From Gammaproteobacteria bacterium (GTDB lineage Bacteria > Pseudomonadota > Gammaproteobacteria > SZUA-229), in NCBI GenBank assembly GCA_013138755.1, contig WTCC01000024.1:1-12498 (forward strand): 12,498 nt of DNA, read 5' to 3'. Made by a program: the position numbers and the translations under genes. How positions within the stretch are numbered: position 1 is the stretch's first letter; each line of letters opens with the position of its first letter. Below the pieces are notes generated by a model. It was not told the origin of the DNA, did not search any database, and was given only the letters and a program-made list of their open reading frames with translations. This document shows positions 6,717-12,498 of the stretch, one piece after another.

Positions 6717-9032
6717 ATGAAACGTATTCTTATCAATGCAGTCCAGAAAGAGGAAGTGCGTGTGGCCATGGTAGATGGTCAGCAACTTTACGATCTGGAC
6801 GTCGAAGTCCCATCACGGGAACAAAAAAAATCCAACGTATACAAAGGTAAAATTACCCGCGTAGAGCCAAGCTTAGAGGCTTGTTTTGTTGATTATGGCG
6901 CAGAGCGTCATGGATTTTTACCTTTCAAAGAAATATCTCGCATGTACTTTACTGAGGAGGCGCAGAAGTCTTCTGGTCGTCCTGATATTCGTACAGCTAT
7001 CAAAGAAGGGCAAGAAGTAGTCATTCAGATAGAAAAAGAAGAGCGCGGTAACAAAGGTGCTGCTCTAACAACATTCATCAGCCTGGCTGGACGTTATCTG
7101 GTATTGATGCCAAATAACCCGCGCGCAGGTGGTGTTTCACGCCGTATCGAAGGTGAAGATCGAAATCTGATCCGTGAGGCTTTAAGTCAGCTCGAAGTAC
7201 CAAATGGTATGGGGCTGATCGTGCGTACTGCGGGTGTTGGTCGTAATTCCGAAGAACTACAGTGGGATCTGGATTATCTATTGCAGCTCTGGACTGCTTT
7301 TGAAGCAGCGGCAGCTGAGAGGCCGTCACCATTTTTAATCTATCAGGAAAGCGATGTTACGACGCGCGCACTGAGAGACTACTTCAGAAGTGATATTTCT
7401 GAAGTGTTGATCGATTCAAAAGAAGTCTTTGATTCAGCGATGGACTTCGTGCAGCAAGTGATGCCGAACAGTGTACAGAAGATCAAGTACTACGATGATA
7501 CGGTACCGTTGTTTAATCGCTTTCAGGTAGAGAATCAGATCGAATCGGCTTATCGTCGTGAAGTGCAGTTGCCTTCTGGTGGCTCCATCGTTATCGATCA
7601 CACGGAAGCGTTGATTTCTATCGATGTTAACTCGGCGCGAGCAACAAAAGGTGGTGATATTGAAGAAACAGCAACTAATACTAATCTGGAAGCGGCTGAT
7701 GAAGTTGCACGGCAGTTACGTTTAAGGGATCTGGGCGGTCTGGTGGTTATCGATTTCATCGATATGATGAATAATCGTAATCAACGTTCGGTCGAAGGTC
7801 GTTTGAATGCAGCGACGCAACGTGATCGAGCGCGTGTACAGATTGGACGTATTTCTCGTTTTGGCTTGATGGAGATGTCTCGTCAACGCCTGAAGCCTTC
7901 TCTTGGTGAGTCAACGCAGATCGTTTGTCCGCGCTGTACAGGTCAGGGAACTATTCGTACTGTTGAATCACTATCCTTATCTTTGGTTCGTGTTCTTGAA
8001 GAAGAAGCGTTGAAATCGGGTACTGCGCGCGTTGATATTCAAGTGCCTGTCGATGTTGCCACTTATATGCTCAATGAAAAACGGCAGGCGATCGCTGATA
8101 TTGAAAAGTTGTCAAATATTCATGTCTTGATTGTGGCAAACCCAACGTTAGAAACACCGCAATATAAAGTAGAACGAATTCGTAAAAGTGATCATGATGA
8201 AAATGATGAAAAAGCGAGCTATCAGCGCGCTGAAAAAGATGATAACTATTCGGTGAATGTGACAGAAGAGAAACCGATACAGCCTGAGCAAGCGGCTGTT
8301 TCATCAATTAAGCCTGGGCGGCGTCCTTCAGTAAAAGCTCCTGAGCCTAAACCTGAGGTTGTAGCTAAAACTAGTTCAAAAGGAATATTAGGTAAGATCG
8401 TTTCGTTGTTCAGTGGTGACGATAAGCCTGAGGAAGTCGAAGAGAAATCGGCGCCTGCGCGACGATCGTCGAATCGAGGCGGTAATCAACGTGATGGGAA
8501 TAGAGGTGGTCAGAACAGAAACCGCAACCGTAATCGTAGCCGTAATCGCAACCGTAAGCCAGATAATAGACAGGACTCTTCAAGCGCATCTACAAATAAG
8601 ACTAAACAATCGAAGCCTGATGCAACTAAAGGTCAAGACTCTGCTCAGACTGGCGGGCAGCAGAGTAAAAAATCAGGCGGGCAGTCGAATCGCAATCGAC
8701 GTCGTGGTAGTAACCGCTCGAGAAATAAAACCTCTGCTGATAACGAAACTAAAAGCAATGAAGCTAAAAGTAATGAATCAGGGCAGAAAAATGTAACGAC
8801 TGCAGCACAGCCAGCATCACATGGTAAGGCTGAGCCGGCACCGCAGGTTAAATCGAAAGCAAAACCAAAAGCGACGCCAGTCGATAAAGGTGCGTCGAAG
8901 GAACAAAATAAAACGGCATCGACGCCTGCAGCGAGCAAACCAGTTGCAGAAAATAAAACATCTGAAAAAACTGCTGACAAGCAACCTACATCAAATGAAA
9001 ATAGGTCGGCAACGTCGGTTATAGATGATTAA
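6717..9032 (+). CDS. rne: Ribonuclease E
   Basis: The essential endoribonuclease that starts most mRNA decay and processes rRNA and tRNA precursors. The first 500 or so residues match the E. coli catalytic domain almost position for position: MKRILINA start, S1 domain about 36-125 ([22 protein letters not shown]), RNase H- and 5'-sensor regions, DNase I-like catalytic D303 and D346, and the zinc link CPRC with C404 and C407. The C-terminal half is low complexity. It has a short amphipathic segment (about 553-567, [11 protein letters not shown]) resembling a membrane anchor, an Arg/Asn-rich RNA-binding stretch (about 582-615, RNR repeats), a second (about 658-671), then a Lys/Ala/Pro/Thr tail ending in VIDD. 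At 771 residues it is far shorter than the roughly 1060 of E. coli or Pseudomonas, with the loss in the scaffold. The length exceeds that of RNase G (about 490). Confidence 0.97.
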   Translation: MKRILINAVQKEEVRVAMVDGQQLYDLDVEVPSREQKKSNVYKGKITRVEPSLEACFVDYGAERHGFLPFKEISRMYFTEEAQKSSGRPDIRTAIKEGQEVVIQIEKEERGNKGAALTTFISLAGRYLVLMPNNPRAGGVSRRIEGEDRNLIREALSQLEVPNGMGLIVRTAGVGRNSEELQWDLDYLLQLWTAFEAAAAERPSPFLIYQESDVTTRALRDYFRSDISEVLIDSKEVFDSAMDFVQQVMPNSVQKIKYYDDTVPLFNRFQVENQIESAYRREVQLPSGGSIVIDHTEALISIDVNSARATKGGDIEETATNTNLEAADEVARQLRLRDLGGLVVIDFIDMMNNRNQRSVEGRLNAATQRDRARVQIGRISRFGLMEMSRQRLKPSLGESTQIVCPRCTGQGTIRTVESLSLSLVRVLEEEALKSGTARVDIQVPVDVATYMLNEKRQAIADIEKLSNIHVLIVANPTLETPQYKVERIRKSDHDENDEKASYQRAEKDDNYSVNVTEEKPIQPEQAAVSSIKPGRRPSVKAPEPKPEVVAKTSSKGILGKIVSLFSGDDKPEEVEEKSAPARRSSNRGGNQRDGNRGGQNRNRNRNRSRNRNRKPDNRQDSSSASTNKTKQSKPDATKGQDSAQTGGQQSKKSGGQSNRNRRRGSNRSRNKTSADNETKSNEAKSNESGQKNVTTAAQPASHGKAEPAPQVKSKAKPKATPVDKGASKEQNKTASTPAASKPVAENKTSEKTADKQPTSNENRSATSVIDD

Positions 9033-9097
9033 AACTAAGCATTGTTGTGTAGCGTAGGGCGGTAAGTTAGCCTGCAGTGAGTGCGTCTGGCGGAGAG
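9033..9097. other. Convergent gap between rne and the tyrosine phosphatase gene
   Basis: Only 65 bases separate the two facing stop codons. I see no convincing intrinsic terminator: there is a weak GGGC / GCCT pairing near 9056-9073 but no T tract. Transcripts from the two sides may overlap or end by Rho. Confidence 0.4.
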
Positions 9098-9559
9098 TTA
9101 GGTATTGATATGCTTTAATAATCCGTTAGATGCATCTTCAACAAGATTTAGCACGATCTCAAAACCACGACCCTGTCCATAATAAGGGTCTGGCACTTCT
9201 ATTTCCTCGCACTCAGAAAAATTCAGGAACAGGTGGATTCTGTCTTCGTAGCCTTCTGGGCAGATGGCTAGCAGATCATCTTTGTTGCTTTCATCCATTG
9301 CGATAACGTAATCGAATGCTAAAAAATCGTCAGCGCTAACACGTCGTGCACGTTGCTCACTTAAGTCCACGTTTCTTTTTAGGGCGGCGCTCTGTGCGCG
9401 ACCATCGGGTGGGTTGCCAACGTGGTATGCGTGAGTGCCTGCAGAATCGATAGATATCTGGTCGGTTAAATTGGCTTGTTCAACTTGATGTCGAAAAACA
9501 CCTTCGGCTGTAGGCGATCTGCATATATTGCCCATACAGACAAATAAAACTTTTACCAT
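9098..9559 (-). CDS. Low-molecular-weight protein-tyrosine phosphatase
   Basis: A small cytoplasmic phosphatase that hydrolyses phosphotyrosine through a phosphocysteine intermediate. With the start chosen here it has 153 residues, the usual family length. The P-loop is near the N-terminus: VLFVCMGNICRSP with nucleophile C8 and R14 (C-X5-R). The general-acid loop is DPYYG, with D124 in the expected place. IDSAGTHAYHVGNPPD is the usual family core. In-frame ATGs at 9583 and 9613 would add 8 or 18 residues before the P-loop; 9559 is preferred because the family starts immediately before the first beta strand. Such enzymes often oppose a BY-kinase in capsule export, but no wzc-like kinase is in this window. 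A gene of this family lies near rne in Pseudomonas, so it may simply be conserved neighbourhood. Confidence 0.93.
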   Translation of the reverse strand: MVKVLFVCMGNICRSPTAEGVFRHQVEQANLTDQISIDSAGTHAYHVGNPPDGRAQSAALKRNVDLSEQRARRVSADDFLAFDYVIAMDESNKDDLLAICPEGYEDRIHLFLNFSECEEIEVPDPYYGQGRGFEIVLNLVEDASNGLLKHINT

Positions 9560-9613
9560 GTTTGTACTCTGAATATCGTTCATTGTAATAAAGTGCAGTA
9601 GTTTAACCTGCAT

Positions 9614-9727
9614 CGGGTGGATTCGTTAGCGCTTCATTCGCTAATCCGTTAATATTCCGCATCTTTTATTCATTAACTAATTTTTTACGACCAGCGGGCA
9701 CATATACCGGAGCATTAACTTAGGCGC
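9614..9727. promoter_or_regulatory. Divergent promoter region of the phosphatase gene and cysS
   Basis: An AT-rich intergenic stretch that must carry both promoters. It contains an inverted repeat TTAGCG (9626-9631) / CGCTAA (9639-9644), extendable by GGAT / ATCC with a three-base bulge. The same bases form three degenerate direct repeats of ATTCGCTAA type at 9621-9629, 9636-9644 and 9644-9652. A weak -10-like TATACC lies at 9703. No clear -35 was found. Confidence 0.3.
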
Positions 9728-11122
9728 ATGTTGAAAATACATAATAGTTTGACCAGGAAAAAAGAAGTTTTCACGCCGATAGAACCTGGCAAAGTCAGTA
9801 TGTATGTCTGTGGTATGACGGTATACGACTTATGCCATCTCGGGCATGCACGAGTGCTTGTAGTGTTTGATGCGGTAACGCGTTATCTGCGCTATAGCGG
9901 GTACGATGTAACTTATGTGCGAAACATTACAGATATTGACGACAAGATTATTAATCGAGCCAATGAAAACGGTGAAGACTTTTCTGAATTAACCAAGCGT
10001 TTTATACAGGCTATGCACGAGGATTCTGAAGCATTGGGGGTGATGCCTCCAACGGAAGAGCCTTGTGCTACTGCTTCTATGAAAGGCATCATCGATATGG
10101 TGACAACCTTGATCGATAAAGGTTTTGCTTATACGGCAGAGACAGAAGAAGAGGGTGGCGATGTTTATTATGATGTCAGCGCCTTCGAAGGTTACGGTAA
10201 ATTGTCAGGTAAAAAACTTGAAGATTTACGAGCAGGTGAGCGTGTTGCCGTCGATGAGCGTAAGGATGACCCACTGGACTTTGTACTGTGGAAGGCTGCG
10301 AAACCTAATGAGCCATCATGGGATTCACCTTGGGGTAAAGGTCGTCCAGGTTGGCACATAGAGTGTTCGGCCATGTCGACCTGTTGTCTGGGTAATCATT
10401 TTGACATCCATGGTGGTGGGCAGGACCTTCAGTTTCCGCATCATGAGAATGAAATAGCACAATCAGAAGCAGCGACGGGTGAAACTTTTGTTAATCTCTG
10501 GATGCATAACGGATTTGTTCGTATCAATGACGAAAAAATGTCAAAGTCGTTAGACAACTTTTTTACCGTGCGTGAGATATTGAAGCTCTACAAAGGTGAA
10601 GAGATTCGTTATTTCGTGCTTGCCAGTCAGTATCGAAGTCCGCTGAATTATTCAGATCAGTTATTAGATACTGCGCGTACTGCATTATCACGGCTGTACA
10701 ATACTTTGCGTGACCTCGATGTGTCTGAATCTTTTGATTCAAGCGATCCTGCTATAGAAGCATTCAAGCAAGCGATGGATGATGATTTCAACACGCCTGA
10801 AGCATTGGCGGTGCTGTTTGATCTGGCAAATCAGGTTAATCGTCTGCGTGATGAAGATATCGATGCTGCTGCAAAGAAGGCCGCAGTATTGAAGAATCTT
10901 GCCAATGTTTTAGGTCTGTTAGAAGTAGATGCTGAACAGTTTTTACAGACTGGAGCAGGTGATAACGACGATGGTACTGATATTGATGCTCTGATAGCGG
11001 CTAGAAACGCTGCGAGAAAGAATAAAGATTGGGCTGAAGCTGATCGGATTCGCGATGAATTAGATGCTATGGGCATCGTGCTAGAAGATAAAGATGGGAA
11101 GACGATCTGGCGTCGCTCTTAA
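9728..11122 (+). CDS. cysS: Cysteinyl-tRNA synthetase
   Basis: A class I aminoacyl-tRNA synthetase that charges tRNA-Cys with cysteine in the cytoplasm. It has 464 residues, against 461 in E. coli. The ATP-binding HIGH motif is HLGH (37-40) and the KMSKS loop is 270-274. Zinc ligands that make the enzyme specific for cysteine are present: C28 in [11 protein letters not shown]213 in [10 protein letters not shown]238 and E242 in FPHHENE. The N-terminus [15 protein letters not shown] matches the family start, although the ribosome site is weak (TAGG only three bases before the ATG). The C-terminal anticodon-binding helical region is complete and ends WRRS. It is monocistronic by appearance: a divergent gene lies upstream, and the inverted-repeat element begins immediately after its stop codon. 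Confidence 0.98.
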   Translation: MLKIHNSLTRKKEVFTPIEPGKVSMYVCGMTVYDLCHLGHARVLVVFDAVTRYLRYSGYDVTYVRNITDIDDKIINRANENGEDFSELTKRFIQAMHEDSEALGVMPPTEEPCATASMKGIIDMVTTLIDKGFAYTAETEEEGGDVYYDVSAFEGYGKLSGKKLEDLRAGERVAVDERKDDPLDFVLWKAAKPNEPSWDSPWGKGRPGWHIECSAMSTCCLGNHFDIHGGGQDLQFPHHENEIAQSEAATGETFVNLWMHNGFVRINDEKMSKSLDNFFTVREILKLYKGEEIRYFVLASQYRSPLNYSDQLLDTARTALSRLYNTLRDLDVSESFDSSDPAIEAFKQAMDDDFNTPEALAVLFDLANQVNRLRDEDIDAAAKKAAVLKNLANVLGLLEVDAEQFLQTGAGDNDDGTDIDALIAARNAARKNKDWAEADRIRDELDAMGIVLEDKDGKTIWRRS

Positions 11123-11123
11123 T

Positions 11124-11250
11124 AGCAGTGAATAGTGAACAGTGAATAACGAATAGTTTAAAAAATTAGTAACAGTGTGCTGAACGCTTGTTGTGGCGGC
11201 GTTGCCGCCTGTTTTAACTGTTCGTTATTCACTGTTCACTATTTACTGTT
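11124..11250. repeat. 127-bp inverted-repeat element with heptamer-built arms (MITE-like)
   Basis: Two 33-base arms, 11126-11158 and 11216-11248, are inverted copies with 31 of 33 identities. The central 23 bases (11131-11153 against 11221-11243) are perfect. Both mismatches become G-U wobbles in RNA, so a transcript can pair over the full arm. Each arm is a run of heptamers: GTGAATA (11128), GTGAACA (11135), GTGAATA (11142), ACGAATA (11149). The 57-base centre holds a GC-rich hairpin. The left arm begins four bases after the cysS stop. No coding capacity is present. A non-autonomous mobile or REP-like element is inferred; no second copy is in this window and no clear target duplication is seen. 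Confidence 0.75.
11195..11215 (+). terminator. Intrinsic terminator-like hairpin after cysS
   Basis: GGCGGC (11195-11200) pairs with GCCGCC (11204-11209) around a GTT loop and is followed by TGTTTT (11210-11215). It is the most GC-rich stem in the gap and is placed to end the cysS transcript. It sits inside the inverted-repeat element, so in a full-length transcript it would be the tip of a much longer stem. Confidence 0.6.
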
Positions 11251-11263
11251 TTCCCTGTATACT
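11235..11263 (+). promoter_or_regulatory. Probable rpsF promoter
   Basis: A -35 of TTCACT (11235-11240, 4 of 6 to consensus), a 17-base spacer and a -10 of TATACT (11258-11263, 5 of 6). A GC-rich stretch, TCGCGCCC, follows the -10, like the discriminators of stringently controlled ribosomal promoters. The start point would be near 11270, giving a leader of about 60 bases. The -35 hexamer lies within the right arm of the inverted-repeat element. Confidence 0.55.
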
Positions 11264-11284
11264 TCGCGCCCTACAATTTGAATA

Positions 11285-11328
11285 TCCCTTGCTCCACCAC
11301 CATTGATGGGGGGCTTAACCGAGAGGAA
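11285..11328 (+). promoter_or_regulatory. rpsF leader, candidate bS6:bS18 autoregulatory structure
   Basis: The leader contains a C-rich to G-rich hairpin (11295-11312, loop TTGA at 11303-11306) followed by CTTAACCGAGAGG. CCT (11287-11289) and CTC (11292-11294) can pair with AGG (11324-11326) and GAG (11321-11323), which would bury the Shine-Dalgarno GAGAGG. A hairpin with a nearby unpaired CCG (here 11319-11321) just before rpsF is the published pattern of the bS6:bS18 binding motif, by which the protein pair represses its own mRNA. I folded this by eye and several registers are possible. Confidence 0.5.
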
Positions 11329-11332
11329 AATT

Positions 11333-11797
11333 ATGCGTCACTACGAAATCGTATTTCTTGTGCATCCTGATCAGAGCGAACAAGTACCAGCTATGATCGA
11401 TCGTTACAAAGCAACAGTTGAATCAAATGGCGGCAAAGTCCACCGTCTAGAAGACTGGGGTCGTCGCCAGTTGGCTTATTCAATCAACAAAATTCATAAA
11501 GCACATTACGTTTTAATGAACGTTGAATGTAATCAAGACGTGCGTGATGAAATTGAAACGGCATTTAAATTTAACGACGCAGTTATTCGCAGTTTAATCG
11601 TTAAACGTGATGAGGCTGTTACCGATATGTCTGCTCTAGCTAAGGCTAAGAGTGAAGAAGATGCAGCTGATAAACGGGCAGCTTCAAGACCTGCGCCAGT
11701 AGCTAAAGAACCTGCACCAGTAGCTAAAGAAGAAGTGGCAGCAAAAACAGAAAATAATGAAGATTCAGCCGCTGATAAATCAGCGCCTGCAGAGTAG
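11333..11797 (+). CDS. rpsF: Small ribosomal subunit protein bS6
   Basis: It binds the central domain of 16S rRNA as a pair with bS18. The first 100 or so residues are the standard fold: [18 protein letters not shown], then [23 protein letters not shown] and [17 protein letters not shown]. The start at 11333 is fixed by GAGAGG six bases upstream; an ATG at 11303 lies in the leader and is not used. The protein has 154 residues, against about 131-135 in E. coli. The extra length is a charged, Ala/Pro-rich tail from about residue 101, including a tandem repeat PAPVAKE (120-126, 127-133) encoded by a 21-base tandem repeat (11690-11731). The tail ends in Glu. In E. coli RimK adds glutamates to the bS6 C-terminus; whether this protein is modified is unknown. 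It forms an operon with rpsR, nine bases apart. Confidence 0.97.
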   Translation: MRHYEIVFLVHPDQSEQVPAMIDRYKATVESNGGKVHRLEDWGRRQLAYSINKIHKAHYVLMNVECNQDVRDEIETAFKFNDAVIRSLIVKRDEAVTDMSALAKAKSEEDAADKRAASRPAPVAKEPAPVAKEEVAAKTENNEDSAADKSAPAE

Positions 11798-11806
11798 GAG
11801 ATAGAG

Positions 11807-12034
11807 ATGGCAGCGAATTTTAGACGTAAACGTTATTGTCGTTTTACTGCGGAAGGTATTACTGACGTTGATTATAAAGATCTTGAGTTACTTAAGTCTT
11901 TTGTTTCTGAAAGTGGAAAAATTGTACCGGCACGTATTACTGGTACGAAAGCAAAATACCAACGCAAATTAACTAAAGCAGTTAAAGTTGCACGTTATCT
12001 TGCGCTTATCCCTTATACGGATAGTCACAAATAA
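11807..12034 (+). CDS. rpsR: Small ribosomal subunit protein bS18
   Basis: A 75-residue ribosomal protein that pairs with bS6 on the 30S platform. The sequence is full length and typical: [27 protein letters not shown], then [35 protein letters not shown] strong AGGAG overlaps the rpsF stop codon and serves this start. There is no priB gene between rpsF and rpsR, unlike enterics and like Pseudomonas. Confidence 0.98.
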   Translation: MAANFRRKRYCRFTAEGITDVDYKDLELLKSFVSESGKIVPARITGTKAKYQRKLTKAVKVARYLALIPYTDSHK

Positions 12035-12040
12035 AGATTG

Positions 12041-12063
12041 AAATGGTTGCCCATTTTTGTTGT
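12041..12063 (+). terminator. Weak hairpin with T-rich tail after rpsR
   Basis: AAATGG (12041-12046) pairs with CCATTT (12051-12056) around TTGC and is followed by TTGTTGTTG. The stem is short and AT-rich. It could partially end or attenuate the rpsF-rpsR transcript before the membrane protein gene, but it is weak. Confidence 0.3.
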
Positions 12064-12125
12064 TGTGTATCGATGACAGATTTGGGTGATGATGGATTAG
12101 CACTTTGTTAACTGGAGTTTATTGA

Positions 12126-12498
12126 GTGTTATTTCTGGCAGGTTTTATTTTAAAAGGTCAAAGTCAGGCAGCGTTGGTTGCTGCCACACTGGCCATATTA
12201 GGATTGATATTCCCGCCAGCTGCCTGGATTAGCGCGGCAGCTATCGTACTGGTTACGTTAGTACATGGTCCGCAACGAGGTTTGGTTGCTACTGCTCTAG
12301 CATCGTTAGGCGCTGCATTATTTGCCTATCTAATTTTTGCGACACCGCAAGTGGCGGTAGTATTTGTATTGATCGCGTGGTTACCAGCCTGGTTATTGGC
12401 TGTGATATTACGTCAGACAGTATCGTTGGCTTACAGTCTGCAGGTGCTGACGGCGGTGAGCTTACTGGCCGTAGTATTTGTTTATATGCTGTTTCCAG
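12126..12498 (+). CDS. DUF2232-like polytopic membrane protein (N-terminal part)
   Basis: An open frame starts with GTG at 12126 and continues past the right edge, with 124 codons visible. GGAG at 12115-12118, seven bases before the GTG, supports the start, and an in-frame TGA directly precedes it, so no longer version exists. The product begins LFLAGFILKGQSQAAL and is strongly hydrophobic, with about four to five membrane helices in the visible part (roughly residues 15-35, 36-50, 54-72, 75-97 and 104-124). Position after rpsR matches the DUF2232 (YybS-like) gene found between rpsR and rplI in Pseudomonas, and the helix pattern and small-residue composition agree. Its molecular function is unknown. 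The family call rests on context and hydrophobic pattern, without a distinctive motif. Confidence 0.7.
   Translation, partial: MLFLAGFILKGQSQAALVAATLAILGLIFPPAAWISAAAIVLVTLVHGPQRGLVATALASLGAALFAYLIFATPQVAVVFVLIAWLPAWLLAVILRQTVSLAYSLQVLTAVSLLAVVFVYMLFP

Noticed and set aside
6485..6850. A 121-codon plus-strand frame with a hydrophobic stretch ahead of and overlapping rne
   Set aside because: It overlaps the well-supported rne start by 134 bases in another frame, has no clear ribosome site and no recognisable family; the hydrophobic look comes from T-rich leader sequence.
8645..8980. A 111-codon minus-strand frame inside the rne tail
   Set aside because: It is the complement of low-complexity Lys/Ala-rich coding sequence and has no family resemblance or ribosome site.
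11124..11250. Heptamer repeats read as a CRISPR array
   Set aside because: Units are seven bases with no unique spacers, the arrangement is inverted, and no cas genes are present.
11303..11332. Longer N-terminus for bS6 from the ATG at 11303
   Set aside because: It would translate the leader and its Shine-Dalgarno; the ATG at 11333 has a strong ribosome site and gives the standard bS6 start.
1..12498. A new defence, secretion or biosynthetic system
   Set aside because: Every substantial frame belongs to a known housekeeping or signalling family, the DUF2232-like gene being the least certain, and the gene order fits ordinary gammaproteobacterial chromosome; nothing supports an undescribed multi-gene system.

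Overview
The window reads as chromosomal DNA of a gammaproteobacterium. The basis is RNase E and RluC of gammaproteobacterial type, the block rne / rluC / HAD phosphatase / sppA known from Pseudomonas and relatives, and an rpsF-rpsR pair followed by a polytopic membrane protein with no priB between them. I cannot name a genus. Base composition and codon use look even, and I see no integrase, transposase, tRNA, rRNA or CRISPR array.

Layout. Positions 1-3315 (minus strand) hold a signalling pair: a membrane CHASE2-sensor Ser/Thr kinase, followed with a one-base TAATG overlap by a PP2C phosphatase that runs off the left edge. After an AT-rich gap with a strong hairpin come sppA, a HAD phosphatase and rluC (3575-6168, minus), probably one operon read rluC, HAD, sppA. 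The 6169-6716 gap is the divergent rluC/rne control region and holds the long rne leader. rne (6717-9032, plus) faces a low-molecular-weight protein-tyrosine phosphatase gene (9098-9559, minus). cysS (9728-11122, plus) follows. Between cysS and rpsF lies a 127-bp inverted-repeat element built from heptamers, with a GC-rich terminator-like hairpin at its centre. The likely rpsF promoter starts in the element's right arm. rpsF, rpsR and the start of a DUF2232-like membrane protein gene (11333-12498, plus) complete the window.

Function. Most genes serve housekeeping gene expression: RNA decay (RNase E), 23S rRNA pseudouridylation (RluC), tRNA charging (CysRS), ribosomal proteins bS6 and bS18, and membrane proteolysis (SppA). 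Regulation by protein phosphorylation is represented by the CHASE2 kinase / PP2C pair, which probably form one reversible switch, and separately by the tyrosine phosphatase.

I found no convincing undescribed multi-gene system. The parts most worth a second look are the inverted-repeat element before rpsF, the kinase/phosphatase module with a large charged insert in its sensor, the short scaffold tail of RNase E, and the C-terminal extension of bS6.
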